Assembly: GCA_003488965.1 (NCBI GenBank)
Contig: DNJW01000246.1
Location: forward strand, 4,039 to 17,162
Reading direction: 5' to 3'
From: Lachnospiraceae bacterium
GTDB taxonomy: Bacteria; Bacillota; Clostridia; Lachnospirales; Lachnospiraceae
DNA: 13,124 nucleotides
Shown here: one piece after another, positions 5,041 through 11,929 of the stretch
Layout of the letters: every line of letters starts with the position of its first letter
Numbering within the stretch: the first letter of the stretch is position 1
Position numbers and translations under genes: made by a program
Notes under the pieces: generated by a model
The model's database searches: none
What the model saw: the letters and a program-made list of their open reading frames with translations, nothing else
Told to the model about the DNA's origin: nothing

Positions 5041-6744
5041 TTATAATTCTATCACTGCTGCTCCGCAGCTCGGAAGAATCAGCCTATTTCCCTGTATCAG
5101 TGTATTTCCCTGTATCAGTGTATTTTCCTGTATCAGCACACCTTCCTGATTCTTTAAGAGCATTTTCCCTTTCTTTTCCAAAGAAAGCACTATTTCCTCT
5201 TTTCCAAAATTGGCAGCAACCAGAATATCCTGCTGTTCCTTTTTTCTGTGGAACGCAAACAGCATTTGCTCTTGGGCACCCATTTCGGGAACAAAATCCC
5301 CGTATGTAAATACTTCCCGGTACTCTTCCTGCTTCCGCAATGCCAGCAGCTTCTTGTAATAAGATAATACCGAACCGCTGTCTTTTTCTTCCGTCTCCAC
5401 ATTGATTTCCTTGTAATTGGGATTCAGCTTCATCCAAGGTATCCCGGCAGTAAATCCTGCGTTTTCTTCTGCGTTCCATTGCATCGGTGTCCTCGCATTG
5501 TCCCTGCTGTGCTTAAAGCATATATACATTGCCTCTTCCTCAGACAGTCCGGCTTCCCTGGCTATCTTGTACTGGTTCTTTGTATCAATATCATTATATT
5601 CGTCAATATCCTTCATTTTACAGTTTTTCATACCGATTTCCTGCCCCTGATAAAGGAATGGAAGCCCTCTTAACAGTATGCTGACTGTTGCAAGCATTTT
5701 TGTGCCGTCATTATTCTGGGCATACTCCGGAAGATAAGTGCTTGCACCTCTCGGCTCGTCGTGATTTTCAATAATATTTGCATAAAACACATTTTCCCCG
5801 CATTCCGTCTGGGATTTCATCAATGCCTGGCGCCATCTGAAAAAATCATATCCCGGTGCATCGTACCAGCCATGTCCGCCTGCCATCGCCATTAAAGGCG
5901 CGAAATCAAACATAGTGGAAAAATAGCCCTCATCCCCTATAAATTTCTCCAGTTCTCCTTCCTTCATATTAAACACTTCCGCCACGGTAAATGCATCATG
6001 CTTTTCGAAAGTTTCCTGCTTTAGTTTTTGGAACAGTCCGCCGATGCCTTCCGCTTCCTCTATCATTCTCGTACACATAACCAGACCGTCGTCTCCGTCC
6101 GGTTCATAATCCGGGAAGCCCTCCGTCTTTTTCACGTTCATAATTGCATCGATACGGAATCCTGCCAGCCCCTTGTCCAGCCACCAGTTCACCATCCGGA
6201 ATAATTCTTCCAGCACCTTTGGGTTTTCCCAGTTCAGGTCCGGCTGCTCTTTTGCAAACAAGTGCAGATAGTATAAATCCGTTCCCGGTACCGGCTCCCA
6301 TACGCTGCCGCCGAAATAAGAACGGTAATTGCTCGGAGCCTTTCCATCCTTCCCCTTTTCAAAATAGAAATATTTCCCGTATTCTCCTTCCGGCTCCCTC
6401 AATGCTTTCTGAAACCATTCATGCTTATCCGAACAGTGATTAATTACCAAATCCATCAGAAGATACATATCCCTCTTTTTTGCTTCCGCAAGCAGCTGGT
6501 CAAAATCCTCCATTGTGCCGAAGGCCGGGTCGATTTTGTAATAATCGGAAATATCATATCCCTGGTCAATAAAAGGAGATTGATAAATTGGCGATATCCA
6601 GATAATATCCACCCCCAGTTCCTTTAAATAATCCAGTTTTCCTATAATTCCCCTGATATCTCCTATACCGTCCCCGTCGCTGTCGCAGAAGCTCTTGGGA
6701 TAAATCTGATATGCTATTTTTCCGTGCCACCATTGCCTTTTCAT
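5041..6744 (-). CDS. malL: GH13 alpha-glucosidase, oligo-1,6-glucosidase-like
   Basis: A 567-residue cytoplasmic exo-glucosidase (no signal peptide) that would release glucose from short alpha-glucosides such as isomaltose, panose or related oligosaccharides. The (beta/alpha)8 domain opens with WWHGKIAYQIYPKSF and the calcium loop DSDGDGIGD (21-29), then MDLVINH (His103). Catalytic residues are Asp199 (GFRID, nucleophile), Glu256 (TVAEVF, acid/base) and Asp329 (ENHDEP, transition-state stabiliser). A beta-sandwich C-domain follows. The residue after the nucleophile is Ala200, where Val is associated with alpha-1,6 and Thr with alpha-1,4 specificity in characterised relatives, so linkage preference is open. 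The C-terminus carries a six-residue tandem repeat. GGAGG lies six bases before the ATG. It is 49 bp downstream of an AraC gene on the same strand. The symbol is tentative; trehalose-6-phosphate hydrolase is a less likely alternative. Confidence 0.9.
   Translation of the reverse strand: MKRQWWHGKIAYQIYPKSFCDSDGDGIGDIRGIIGKLDYLKELGVDIIWISPIYQSPFIDQGYDISDYYKIDPAFGTMEDFDQLLAEAKKRDMYLLMDLVINHCSDKHEWFQKALREPEGEYGKYFYFEKGKDGKAPSNYRSYFGGSVWEPVPGTDLYYLHLFAKEQPDLNWENPKVLEELFRMVNWWLDKGLAGFRIDAIMNVKKTEGFPDYEPDGDDGLVMCTRMIEEAEGIGGLFQKLKQETFEKHDAFTVAEVFNMKEGELEKFIGDEGYFSTMFDFAPLMAMAGGHGWYDAPGYDFFRWRQALMKSQTECGENVFYANIIENHDEPRGASTYLPEYAQNNDGTKMLATVSILLRGLPFLYQGQEIGMKNCKMKDIDEYNDIDTKNQYKIAREAGLSEEEAMYICFKHSRDNARTPMQWNAEENAGFTAGIPWMKLNPNYKEINVETEEKDSGSVLSYYKKLLALRKQEEYREVFTYGDFVPEMGAQEQMLFAFHRKKEQQDILVAANFGKEEIVLSLEKKGKMLLKNQEGVLIQENTLIQGNTLIQGNRLILPSCGAAVIEL
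5085..5138. repeat. Three tandem 18-bp repeats inside the glucosidase C-terminus
   Basis: Units at 5085-5102, 5103-5120 and 5121-5138 are near identical (TATTTCCCTGTATCAGTG). They encode VLIQEN, TLIQGN, TLIQGN (residues 536-553), just before the final strand. Being a multiple of three, copy-number change would keep the frame. Confidence 0.93.
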
Positions 6745-6792
6745 ATAATTCCTCCATTCATTCCCGATGCTGCCCGGTTCGTTATTGAGTAC

Positions 6793-6798
6793 ATTATA
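6793..6798 (-). promoter_or_regulatory. Possible activator-dependent -10 for the glucosidase gene
   Basis: A perfect TATAAT on the minus strand overlaps the stop codon of the AraC gene, about 50 bases before the glucosidase ATG. There is no recognisable -35 at 16-18 bases (TAGAGG is found there), which would suit a promoter needing the adjacent AraC activator. A single hexamer is weak evidence. Confidence 0.35.
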
Positions 6799-7714
6799 TG
6801 AACTTATCCGCCTTTCCTCTATCCCCTTTCTGACCTTTTATTACACTATTTTGACTTTTCCGGTACTCGGAAGGAAGCACGCCCTTCTCCTCCTTAAACC
6901 TTCTGATAAAATATCCTATATTATCGTAGCCGCATTCCATGGCAATATCGATAACCTTCCTGTCTGTCCTGTACAGATATTCCGCCGCCTTTTCTATCCG
7001 CACTTCATTAATATATTCGGTGGGCGTCTTCCCCATAATCCGCTTAAAATATCTGCAAAAATATTGGGGATTCATCCCAAGCACTTCCGCCATATCCTGA
7101 TTGGCAATCCGTCTGCCGTAATTTGCCTGGATATATGCCATCACCTTTTTCACATTCTCTATTTTCTTCTCTTCATAATCCGCTATGCTGCCCGCATGCA
7201 GAATCTTTCCGTCCTCATACATACAGGCAAACATCTGCAATAAATATGCTTTTGCCTTCATCCTTGCCGCCGGCGTTTCCCTGACCGCCTCTTCCAGCAT
7301 TTTCTCATATCCGCCGGCAAGCTCCTCCCATATATCATCCCCCTGCGTTACCACAGCCGGGAGCTGTACCTCCCGCTTCAGCAAAGGGCCTATCAGCTGA
7401 TGCTGCACACTGTCATAATGTTCAAAGCTGAGCATCTTCATGTCAAACACTACCGCACTTTCCCTGCATCCCTGTTCCCCGTAAATTCCATGAATATCCC
7501 CGGAACCCACAAAAAACAATGCCGGACTGTCCAGCCGGTATTTCTGCATATTGATGTCAATAACAAATCTGCCCTCTTTTATAAAAATAATTTCCGTTTC
7601 CTCATGCCAATGAAGTTTAACAGCAAACTCCCCTTCCCCCTCATAGCGGTATACCGCCAATGGAAACCGGACTGTTCCGTGCACTGCTTCTTCTTTCAAG
7701 TTTGTTTTATCCAT
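6794..7714 (-). CDS. AraC-family transcriptional regulator (cupin sensor + HTH)
   Basis: The 306-residue cytoplasmic DNA-binding protein has an N-terminal cupin-type ligand domain (about residues 15-110; HWHEETEIIFIKEG with His35 and His37, and the later SGDIHGIYG) and a C-terminal double helix-turn-helix domain (about 188-286). The first HTH is in ANQDMAEVLGMNPQYFCRYFK. The second runs VIDIAMECGYDNIGYFIRRF followed by KGVLPSEYRK, the classic AraC signature. The domain order is that of sugar-responsive activators. Its position directly upstream of, and co-directional with, the GH13 gene suggests it controls that gene, probably in response to the substrate sugar. The start is supported by a modest AAGGA about 8 bases before the ATG. 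No clear promoter was identified; an inverted repeat CATCT/AGATG (about 7797-7813) upstream might be an operator. Confidence 0.9.
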   Translation of the reverse strand: MDKTNLKEEAVHGTVRFPLAVYRYEGEGEFAVKLHWHEETEIIFIKEGRFVIDINMQKYRLDSPALFFVGSGDIHGIYGEQGCRESAVVFDMKMLSFEHYDSVQHQLIGPLLKREVQLPAVVTQGDDIWEELAGGYEKMLEEAVRETPAARMKAKAYLLQMFACMYEDGKILHAGSIADYEEKKIENVKKVMAYIQANYGRRIANQDMAEVLGMNPQYFCRYFKRIMGKTPTEYINEVRIEKAAEYLYRTDRKVIDIAMECGYDNIGYFIRRFKEEKGVLPSEYRKSQNSVIKGQKGDRGKADKFI

Positions 7715-7836
7715 ATAAAAATTCCTTATCTCTTTTCTTTTACTTCTTCATCCTGAACGGCCGGCCTTTCCGGATTTTTTATCACACTTCAATGACATCT
7801 TTTTCATAGATGAGAACGAATTAAAATATGATACAT

Positions 7837-7867
7837 AAGGGCTGCCCAAACAGATCGGGCAGCCCTT
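7837..7867 (-). terminator. Probable terminator after the lipoprotein gene
   Basis: Perfect 11-bp arms AAGGGCTGCCC (7837-7847) and its complement (7857-7867) flank a 9-base loop, 28 bp past the lipoprotein stop codon. The following minus-strand sequence (ATGTATCATATTTT) is a poor U-tract, so termination may be incomplete. It separates the lipoprotein from araC. Confidence 0.7.
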
Positions 7868-7895
7868 GCTTTGTCCTATTTATCATTACTTTTTC

Positions 7896-8348
7896 TTATT
7901 GCAGCATAGCAGCGCCATCCTGAAAATCAGTCTGGATTGCTGTAACAAGAGATGTCATTTTCTCCGCGTCAAGTTCTCCGGAATCAATTGCAGTAACCAT
8001 CATATCAAGATATTCCACCATCCCGTCACATCCTGATTTGAACTTTTCATGGGCATCCGCATATGTATCCGGTGCTTTTACTGATGCAAATTCAACAAAA
8101 GGATCCTTCAGGCTTTCCAGCAGTTCTTTTGCCGCTTCCGTGTCGTTGGCATCAATAGAAGATGCGCCTGACATTGCGCTGGTAATAGACTCGCTCAGCT
8201 CTGCTGCTTTTGCCTCATACTCTTCCTCCGTTAAAGCTGCCTCTTCTTGTGTGGCTGCATCGCTTGAACCGCCGCAGGCTACTGCCGAAACACTCATTGC
8301 GGCTACAGCCATAAGCAGCGCTACACGTCTTGCCAATTTGTTTTTCAT
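7896..8348 (-). CDS. Small putative lipoprotein of unknown function
   Basis: I do not recognise this 150-residue protein. It begins with a clear lipoprotein signal peptide: KNKLARR, a hydrophobic stretch LLMAVAAMSVSAV, then a lipobox ending at Cys25 followed by GGSSDA. It should therefore be acylated and anchored on the outer face of the membrane. The mature part is acidic, rich in Ala, Glu, Ser and Asp, and looks mostly helical (EEEYEAKAAELSESITSAMS; EAAKELLESLKDPF; MVEYLDMMVTAIDSG). There is one more Cys, in KSGCDGMVEY. GGGAGG lies about 10 bases before the ATG. It has its own promoter and terminator, so it is probably a single-gene unit and not part of the mgl operon behind it. Confidence 0.85.
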   Translation of the reverse strand: MKNKLARRVALLMAVAAMSVSAVACGGSSDAATQEEAALTEEEYEAKAAELSESITSAMSGASSIDANDTEAAKELLESLKDPFVEFASVKAPDTYADAHEKFKSGCDGMVEYLDMMVTAIDSGELDAEKMTSLVTAIQTDFQDGAAMLQ

Positions 8349-8428
8349 AATAACTTTCCTCCCTGCTATTTTTAAAATAATGCGGAAAATAACTCTGATA
8401 TCAACCAGCCTTTTACTTTCCGAATGTC

Positions 8429-8456
8429 ATTATAGCACTGCAAAAGGGAATTTCAA
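8429..8456 (-). promoter_or_regulatory. Sigma-A promoter of the lipoprotein gene
   Basis: TTGAAA (8451-8456) and TATAAT (8429-8434) on the minus strand are 16 bases apart. The start would be near 8422, giving a leader of about 74 bases before the ATG at 8348. Confidence 0.82.
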
Positions 8457-8504
8457 TAGGACTTTTTTACCAATAGAACGCAGACTGCTGGAAATTTCCG
8501 GCTG

Positions 8505-9173
8505 CTATTCCCACAAGGCAGTAAGCACATGCTCCCCAGGCATCGTTACTATGCTTTCCGGCGTAATTTCTTCCCCGCTGTAAATCCAGCCTGCGAAACG
8601 GCTCCCTTCTTTTTCCGGGACAGGAAGTTCCCCATAAGCTTCCTGATAGGTCACTTCCATATACTCTATCCCATCCGGCAAGGTTCCTCCTCCTGCATCA
8701 AATTTCACTGTCACTTTGGCAGGCTCCCATCTGGCAATCAGCGTCAGGTCGCCGCCTACCTTTCCGACGGAAAAATCCCATGTCTCGTCCTCATGCCCTT
8801 CGTAATACCATCCTTCAAAAGTATATCCTTGGCGCACCGGCTCTTTTGGCATTTCCACCAGATTTCCATAACGGAGCTTCTGGGAAGCAATCTCTGTCCC
8901 TCCTGACGTATCAAAGGAAACCGTATAGCCGCCGAAAAAAGCAAATACGATAACCATTGCTACAATAATTATAATAATCCCTGCGATAAAGCCATCCAGA
9001 AGACGAATCGGTACATCTGTTTTATCATAAATTCCTCTTCCAAAACGGCGGGGGCGTCTGCTTCCGCATTCCGCCCCCTGGGTACTCTCGTCTTCTCTGT
9101 TTTCATTTGAAGATATATGATTCTCTGAAGAGAACTTATTGCCCTCCTCATCGTTTTCATAGCGATTTTCCAT
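8505..9173 (-). CDS. Single-pass membrane protein with two Listeria-Bacteroides (InlB-type) repeats
   Basis: The 222-residue protein has three parts. A polar, acidic cytoplasmic N-terminus (1-40, ENDEEGNKFSSENHISSNEN) leads into a basic patch RRPRRFGRG. One transmembrane helix follows (about 59-80, DGFIAGIIIIIVAMVIVFAFF). Two extracellular beta-grasp repeats come next, at 83-149 and 153-222, each with the family pattern VSFDTSGGT / VKFDAGGGT, then GYTFEGWYY / GSRFAGWIY, ending in ARW / ALW. By the positive-inside rule the repeats should face outwards. No LPXTG or catalytic motif is seen. The ATG lies 23 bp past the mglC stop, with AAGGAG 12 bases upstream, a little distant. It is likely the last gene of the mgl transcript. 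Function is unknown; the repeats usually occur in surface proteins of gut Firmicutes, often in many copies. Confidence 0.85.
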   Translation of the reverse strand: MENRYENDEEGNKFSSENHISSNENREDESTQGAECGSRRPRRFGRGIYDKTDVPIRLLDGFIAGIIIIIVAMVIVFAFFGGYTVSFDTSGGTEIASQKLRYGNLVEMPKEPVRQGYTFEGWYYEGHEDETWDFSVGKVGGDLTLIARWEPAKVTVKFDAGGGTLPDGIEYMEVTYQEAYGELPVPEKEGSRFAGWIYSGEEITPESIVTMPGEHVLTALWE

Positions 9174-9196
9174 TCTCTGCCGCCTCTCCTTATTCC

Positions 9197-10267
9197 TTAT
9201 TTACGTACCAGATATTTTCTCATATCAATTGCACAGACAACAAGGATAATCAGGCCTTTGATAACATACTGCATTGCCGCATTGATGGACAAGAAATTCA
9301 GTGCCACGAAGATAATACGGAGCAGAACAACGCCCATTACGATACCGCTGATTTTACCAGTACCGCCGACAAACGATACACCGCCGATAACGCAGGCTGC
9401 AATCGCATCACATTCGTAGTTAAGTCCTGTAGCTGCCGAGTTGGAAGCGGTTCTTGCGGATTCAATGAAACCGGTAATACCATACATCATACCTGCCAGT
9501 GTATGTACCATAATCGTTGTTTTCATAACATTGACGCCGGATACGTTAGCTGCTTCCGGGTTGGAACCTACTGCAAACATATTTTTGCCAAAGGTGGTCT
9601 TATTCCAGATAAACCACATGATAGCTACGATAATACATGCATACCATACAAAATTAGGAATCGCTACACCGCCTAATCCTATAAAACTTCCGGTTACGAA
9701 ATTCTTAAAGGAATCATCCAGACCGGATAAGGGCTGCCCGTTATTTCCGTTAATCATAATATACATAAGCAGTATACCATATACAATCAGCTGGGTTGCC
9801 AAAGTAACGATAAACGGATGGAGCTGGAACTTTGCTACGAAGAAACCGTTTACCAGACCTACAATACCGCCCACAAGAATAACTGCAAGGATAACTACCG
9901 GAATAGGAAGCACCGGAAGATCCGGGAACATTCTTGATGCATAAGTTAAAGACTGCAGCAGTGATGCGGAAATACATGCAGTCAAACCAACTACACGCCC
10001 TGCGGAAAGGTCGGTACCGGTTAAAACGATACATCCCGCAATACCGCAGGCAATCGGGAGGTTTGCTGCCGAAAGGCTGATAATATTAACAATAGAGGGT
10101 GCCTTTATAAAGTTGGGGTTCTGTACCGTCGTGTAAATAACTACTATCAGAAGGAGAAAATAAATGGCATTGTTAATAATTCCTTCCTTCCAAAACGTCT
10201 TCTTATCTTTGCTGTCCATTGCCTGATAACGGGCATAGGACTGCTTCATATTCGTAATCGCTCTCAT
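9197..10267 (-). CDS. mglC: Galactose/methyl-galactoside-type ABC transporter permease
   Basis: The 356-residue integral membrane protein would form the channel of a monosaccharide importer of the BPD_transp_2 (RbsC/MglC/XylH) family. After a polar N-terminus of about 30 residues there are around ten hydrophobic segments. IACGIAGCIVLTGTDLSAGRVVGLTA matches the family's conserved 'GIDLSVG' region. Further on are GLVNGFFVAKFQLHPFIVTLATQ, TTFGKNMFAVGSNPEAANVSGVNV (the coupling region for the ATPase) and DAIAACVIGGVSFVGGTGKISG. The long N-terminus and the NPEAANVSG coupling motif fit MglC. AAGGAGG lies 9 bases before the ATG. The gene starts 14 bp after the mglA stop, so the two are co-transcribed. 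Confidence 0.93.
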   Translation of the reverse strand: MRAITNMKQSYARYQAMDSKDKKTFWKEGIINNAIYFLLLIVVIYTTVQNPNFIKAPSIVNIISLSAANLPIACGIAGCIVLTGTDLSAGRVVGLTACISASLLQSLTYASRMFPDLPVLPIPVVILAVILVGGIVGLVNGFFVAKFQLHPFIVTLATQLIVYGILLMYIMINGNNGQPLSGLDDSFKNFVTGSFIGLGGVAIPNFVWYACIIVAIMWFIWNKTTFGKNMFAVGSNPEAANVSGVNVMKTTIMVHTLAGMMYGITGFIESARTASNSAATGLNYECDAIAACVIGGVSFVGGTGKISGIVMGVVLLRIIFVALNFLSINAAMQYVIKGLIILVVCAIDMRKYLVRK

Positions 10268-10281
10268 AAGAAATTGCCTCC

Positions 10282-11781
10282 TTATACATATTTAGCCGCA
10301 AGAGTCATAATCGCTTCCTGCGTAGTTTCGCTTGCGTCTACTTCTCCTGCCAGACGCCCGCCTGACATAACGAGTATCCTGTCACATATTCCCAGCAGCT
10401 CCGGCATTTCGGACGAAACTACCATTACTACCTTCCCTCTGTTTGCAAGATCCAGGATAAGCTGGTAAATTTCATATTTTGCACCTACATCAATACCCCT
10501 TGTAGGCTCATCCAGAAGAAGAACTTCCGGCTCCGTCAGCAGCCATCTGCCCAGAATAACCTTCTGCTGGTTACCGCCGGAAAGAGAACGGATTTTGGTT
10601 TCCTGTGTGGGCGTCTTTGTACGCATCGCATCAATGGACCACTGGGTATCCTCTTTCATGGATTTATCATTCAGGACAAATTTAAACTTCAAATGCTTTT
10701 TCAGGCTGGAAATCACCGTATTCTCCCTGATGCTCAGAATGCCGAAAATACCTGTCGCCCGACGTTCCTCTGTAAGAAGGGCAAAGCCGTTTTTAATGGA
10801 CTCCCTGGCGTTCCGGTTTCTAACCACCTTTCCGTCCAGCTTGATAGTACCGCCTTTCCTTGTAGCTACGCCGAAAATATTTTCCAGAGTTTCTGTACGC
10901 CCGCTGCCGTCCAGTCCGGCAAGCCCTACGATTTCTCCCTTTCTTACCTTAAAGGACACATCATTCAAGAGAGAATACTGGGCGGTCAGATGCTCTACTT
11001 CCAGCGCCACATCGCCCGGCTTGTTTGTTTTCGGCGGGAACTGGTTAGTCAGCTCACGTCCTACCATCAGTTTGATAATTTTTTCCGTTGTCAGCTTCTC
11101 CGCCGGTTCCGTCGCAACCCAGGTGCCGTCGCGCATTACGGTAACTTCATCGGCAATCCGGAGAATCTCTGCCATTTTATGTGATATGTAAATTATGCCG
11201 CATCCACGGTCCCGCAGCATATTAATAATCTTAAATAAATGCTCCACTTCCTGCTCCGTCAGCGAAGAAGTAGGTTCGTCAAATACGATTACCTTAGAAT
11301 TATAGGAAACTGCCTTGGCTATTTCCGCCATCTGCCTCTGTGAAACAGGCATCGTACTCATTACCCTCCTCGGGTCGATATCTATCCCTAAGTCTTTAAA
11401 TACACTTACGGTATCATCATACATCTTCTTTTCGTTTACCATCAGGCCGCCTACCTTGGGGTAACGCCCCAGCCATATGTTATCCATAACATTTCTTTTC
11501 AGCGCCTGATTCAATTCCTGATGCACCATGGCTACGCCGTTTTCCAGCGCTTCCTTGGAATTTTTAAAATTAACTTCTTTTCCGTCCAAAAGAATCTTTC
11601 CGCTGTCCATGCTGTAAATTCCGAACAAGCACTTCATCAATGTGGACTTTCCTGCACCGTTTTCCCCCATCAGCGCGTGAACGGTTCCCTTTTTTACTGT
11701 CAGGGAAACATTGTCAAGTGCTTTTACACCGGGAAATTCTTTGCATATATCTGTCATCTGCAGCAGAGTATCCTGTCCCAT
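10282..11781 (-). CDS. mglA: Galactose/methyl-galactoside-type ABC transporter ATP-binding protein
   Basis: The 499-residue double-ABC ATPase would drive monosaccharide import on the cytoplasmic face with MglC. The first domain is complete: Walker A GENGAGKS (39-46), Q-loop Gln88, signature VSQRQ (146-150), Walker B VIVFDE (164-169) and switch His201. The second has a degenerate Walker [10 protein letters not shown] (289-297), a canonical LSGGNQQKV (400-408) and Walker B LLLDE (421-425). The asymmetric second site is normal for the RbsA/MglA/XylG family. GGGAGGG lies before the ATG. An attenuator-like hairpin sits between it and mglB. Confidence 0.95.
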   Translation of the reverse strand: MGQDTLLQMTDICKEFPGVKALDNVSLTVKKGTVHALMGENGAGKSTLMKCLFGIYSMDSGKILLDGKEVNFKNSKEALENGVAMVHQELNQALKRNVMDNIWLGRYPKVGGLMVNEKKMYDDTVSVFKDLGIDIDPRRVMSTMPVSQRQMAEIAKAVSYNSKVIVFDEPTSSLTEQEVEHLFKIINMLRDRGCGIIYISHKMAEILRIADEVTVMRDGTWVATEPAEKLTTEKIIKLMVGRELTNQFPPKTNKPGDVALEVEHLTAQYSLLNDVSFKVRKGEIVGLAGLDGSGRTETLENIFGVATRKGGTIKLDGKVVRNRNARESIKNGFALLTEERRATGIFGILSIRENTVISSLKKHLKFKFVLNDKSMKEDTQWSIDAMRTKTPTQETKIRSLSGGNQQKVILGRWLLTEPEVLLLDEPTRGIDVGAKYEIYQLILDLANRGKVVMVVSSEMPELLGICDRILVMSGGRLAGEVDASETTQEAIMTLAAKYV

Positions 11782-11833
11782 GCATTCACCCTCCCTTTTC
11801 TTCCATAAGCTTTCCTACTCTATCCGATTTTTC

Positions 11834-11872
11834 AAAAAGAGCGGCAAACCGCCTAAGGCGGCAGCCGCTTCT
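11834..11872 (-). terminator. Intercistronic terminator/attenuator between mglB and mglA
   Basis: On the minus strand AGCGGC (11864-11869) pairs with GCCGCT (11840-11845). Inside, CCGCC pairs with GGCGG around a TTA loop, and the stem is followed by CTTTTTGAAAAATC. It lies in the 148-bp mglB-mglA gap. I see no good promoter between it and mglA, so mglA and mglC probably depend on read-through. This would keep binding protein above transporter, or protect the mglB mRNA 3' end. Confidence 0.8.
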
Positions 11873-11929
11873 TTATCAGCATAAGGATTATCTGTACTAT
11901 ACAGTATATCCGTATCTCATCCCGTCGAT

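Noticed and set aside
4809..5309. 166-residue plus-strand ORF
   Set aside because: It lies antisense to the T-box leader and the glucosidase C-terminus, and its repeats (FPVSVY) are the reverse of the 18-bp tandem repeat.
8461..8504. Terminator after the InlB-repeat gene
   Set aside because: Only a 10-bp palindrome (GGAAATTTCC) is present, with no proper stem-loop and U-tract, so the 3' end of the mgl transcript is unresolved.
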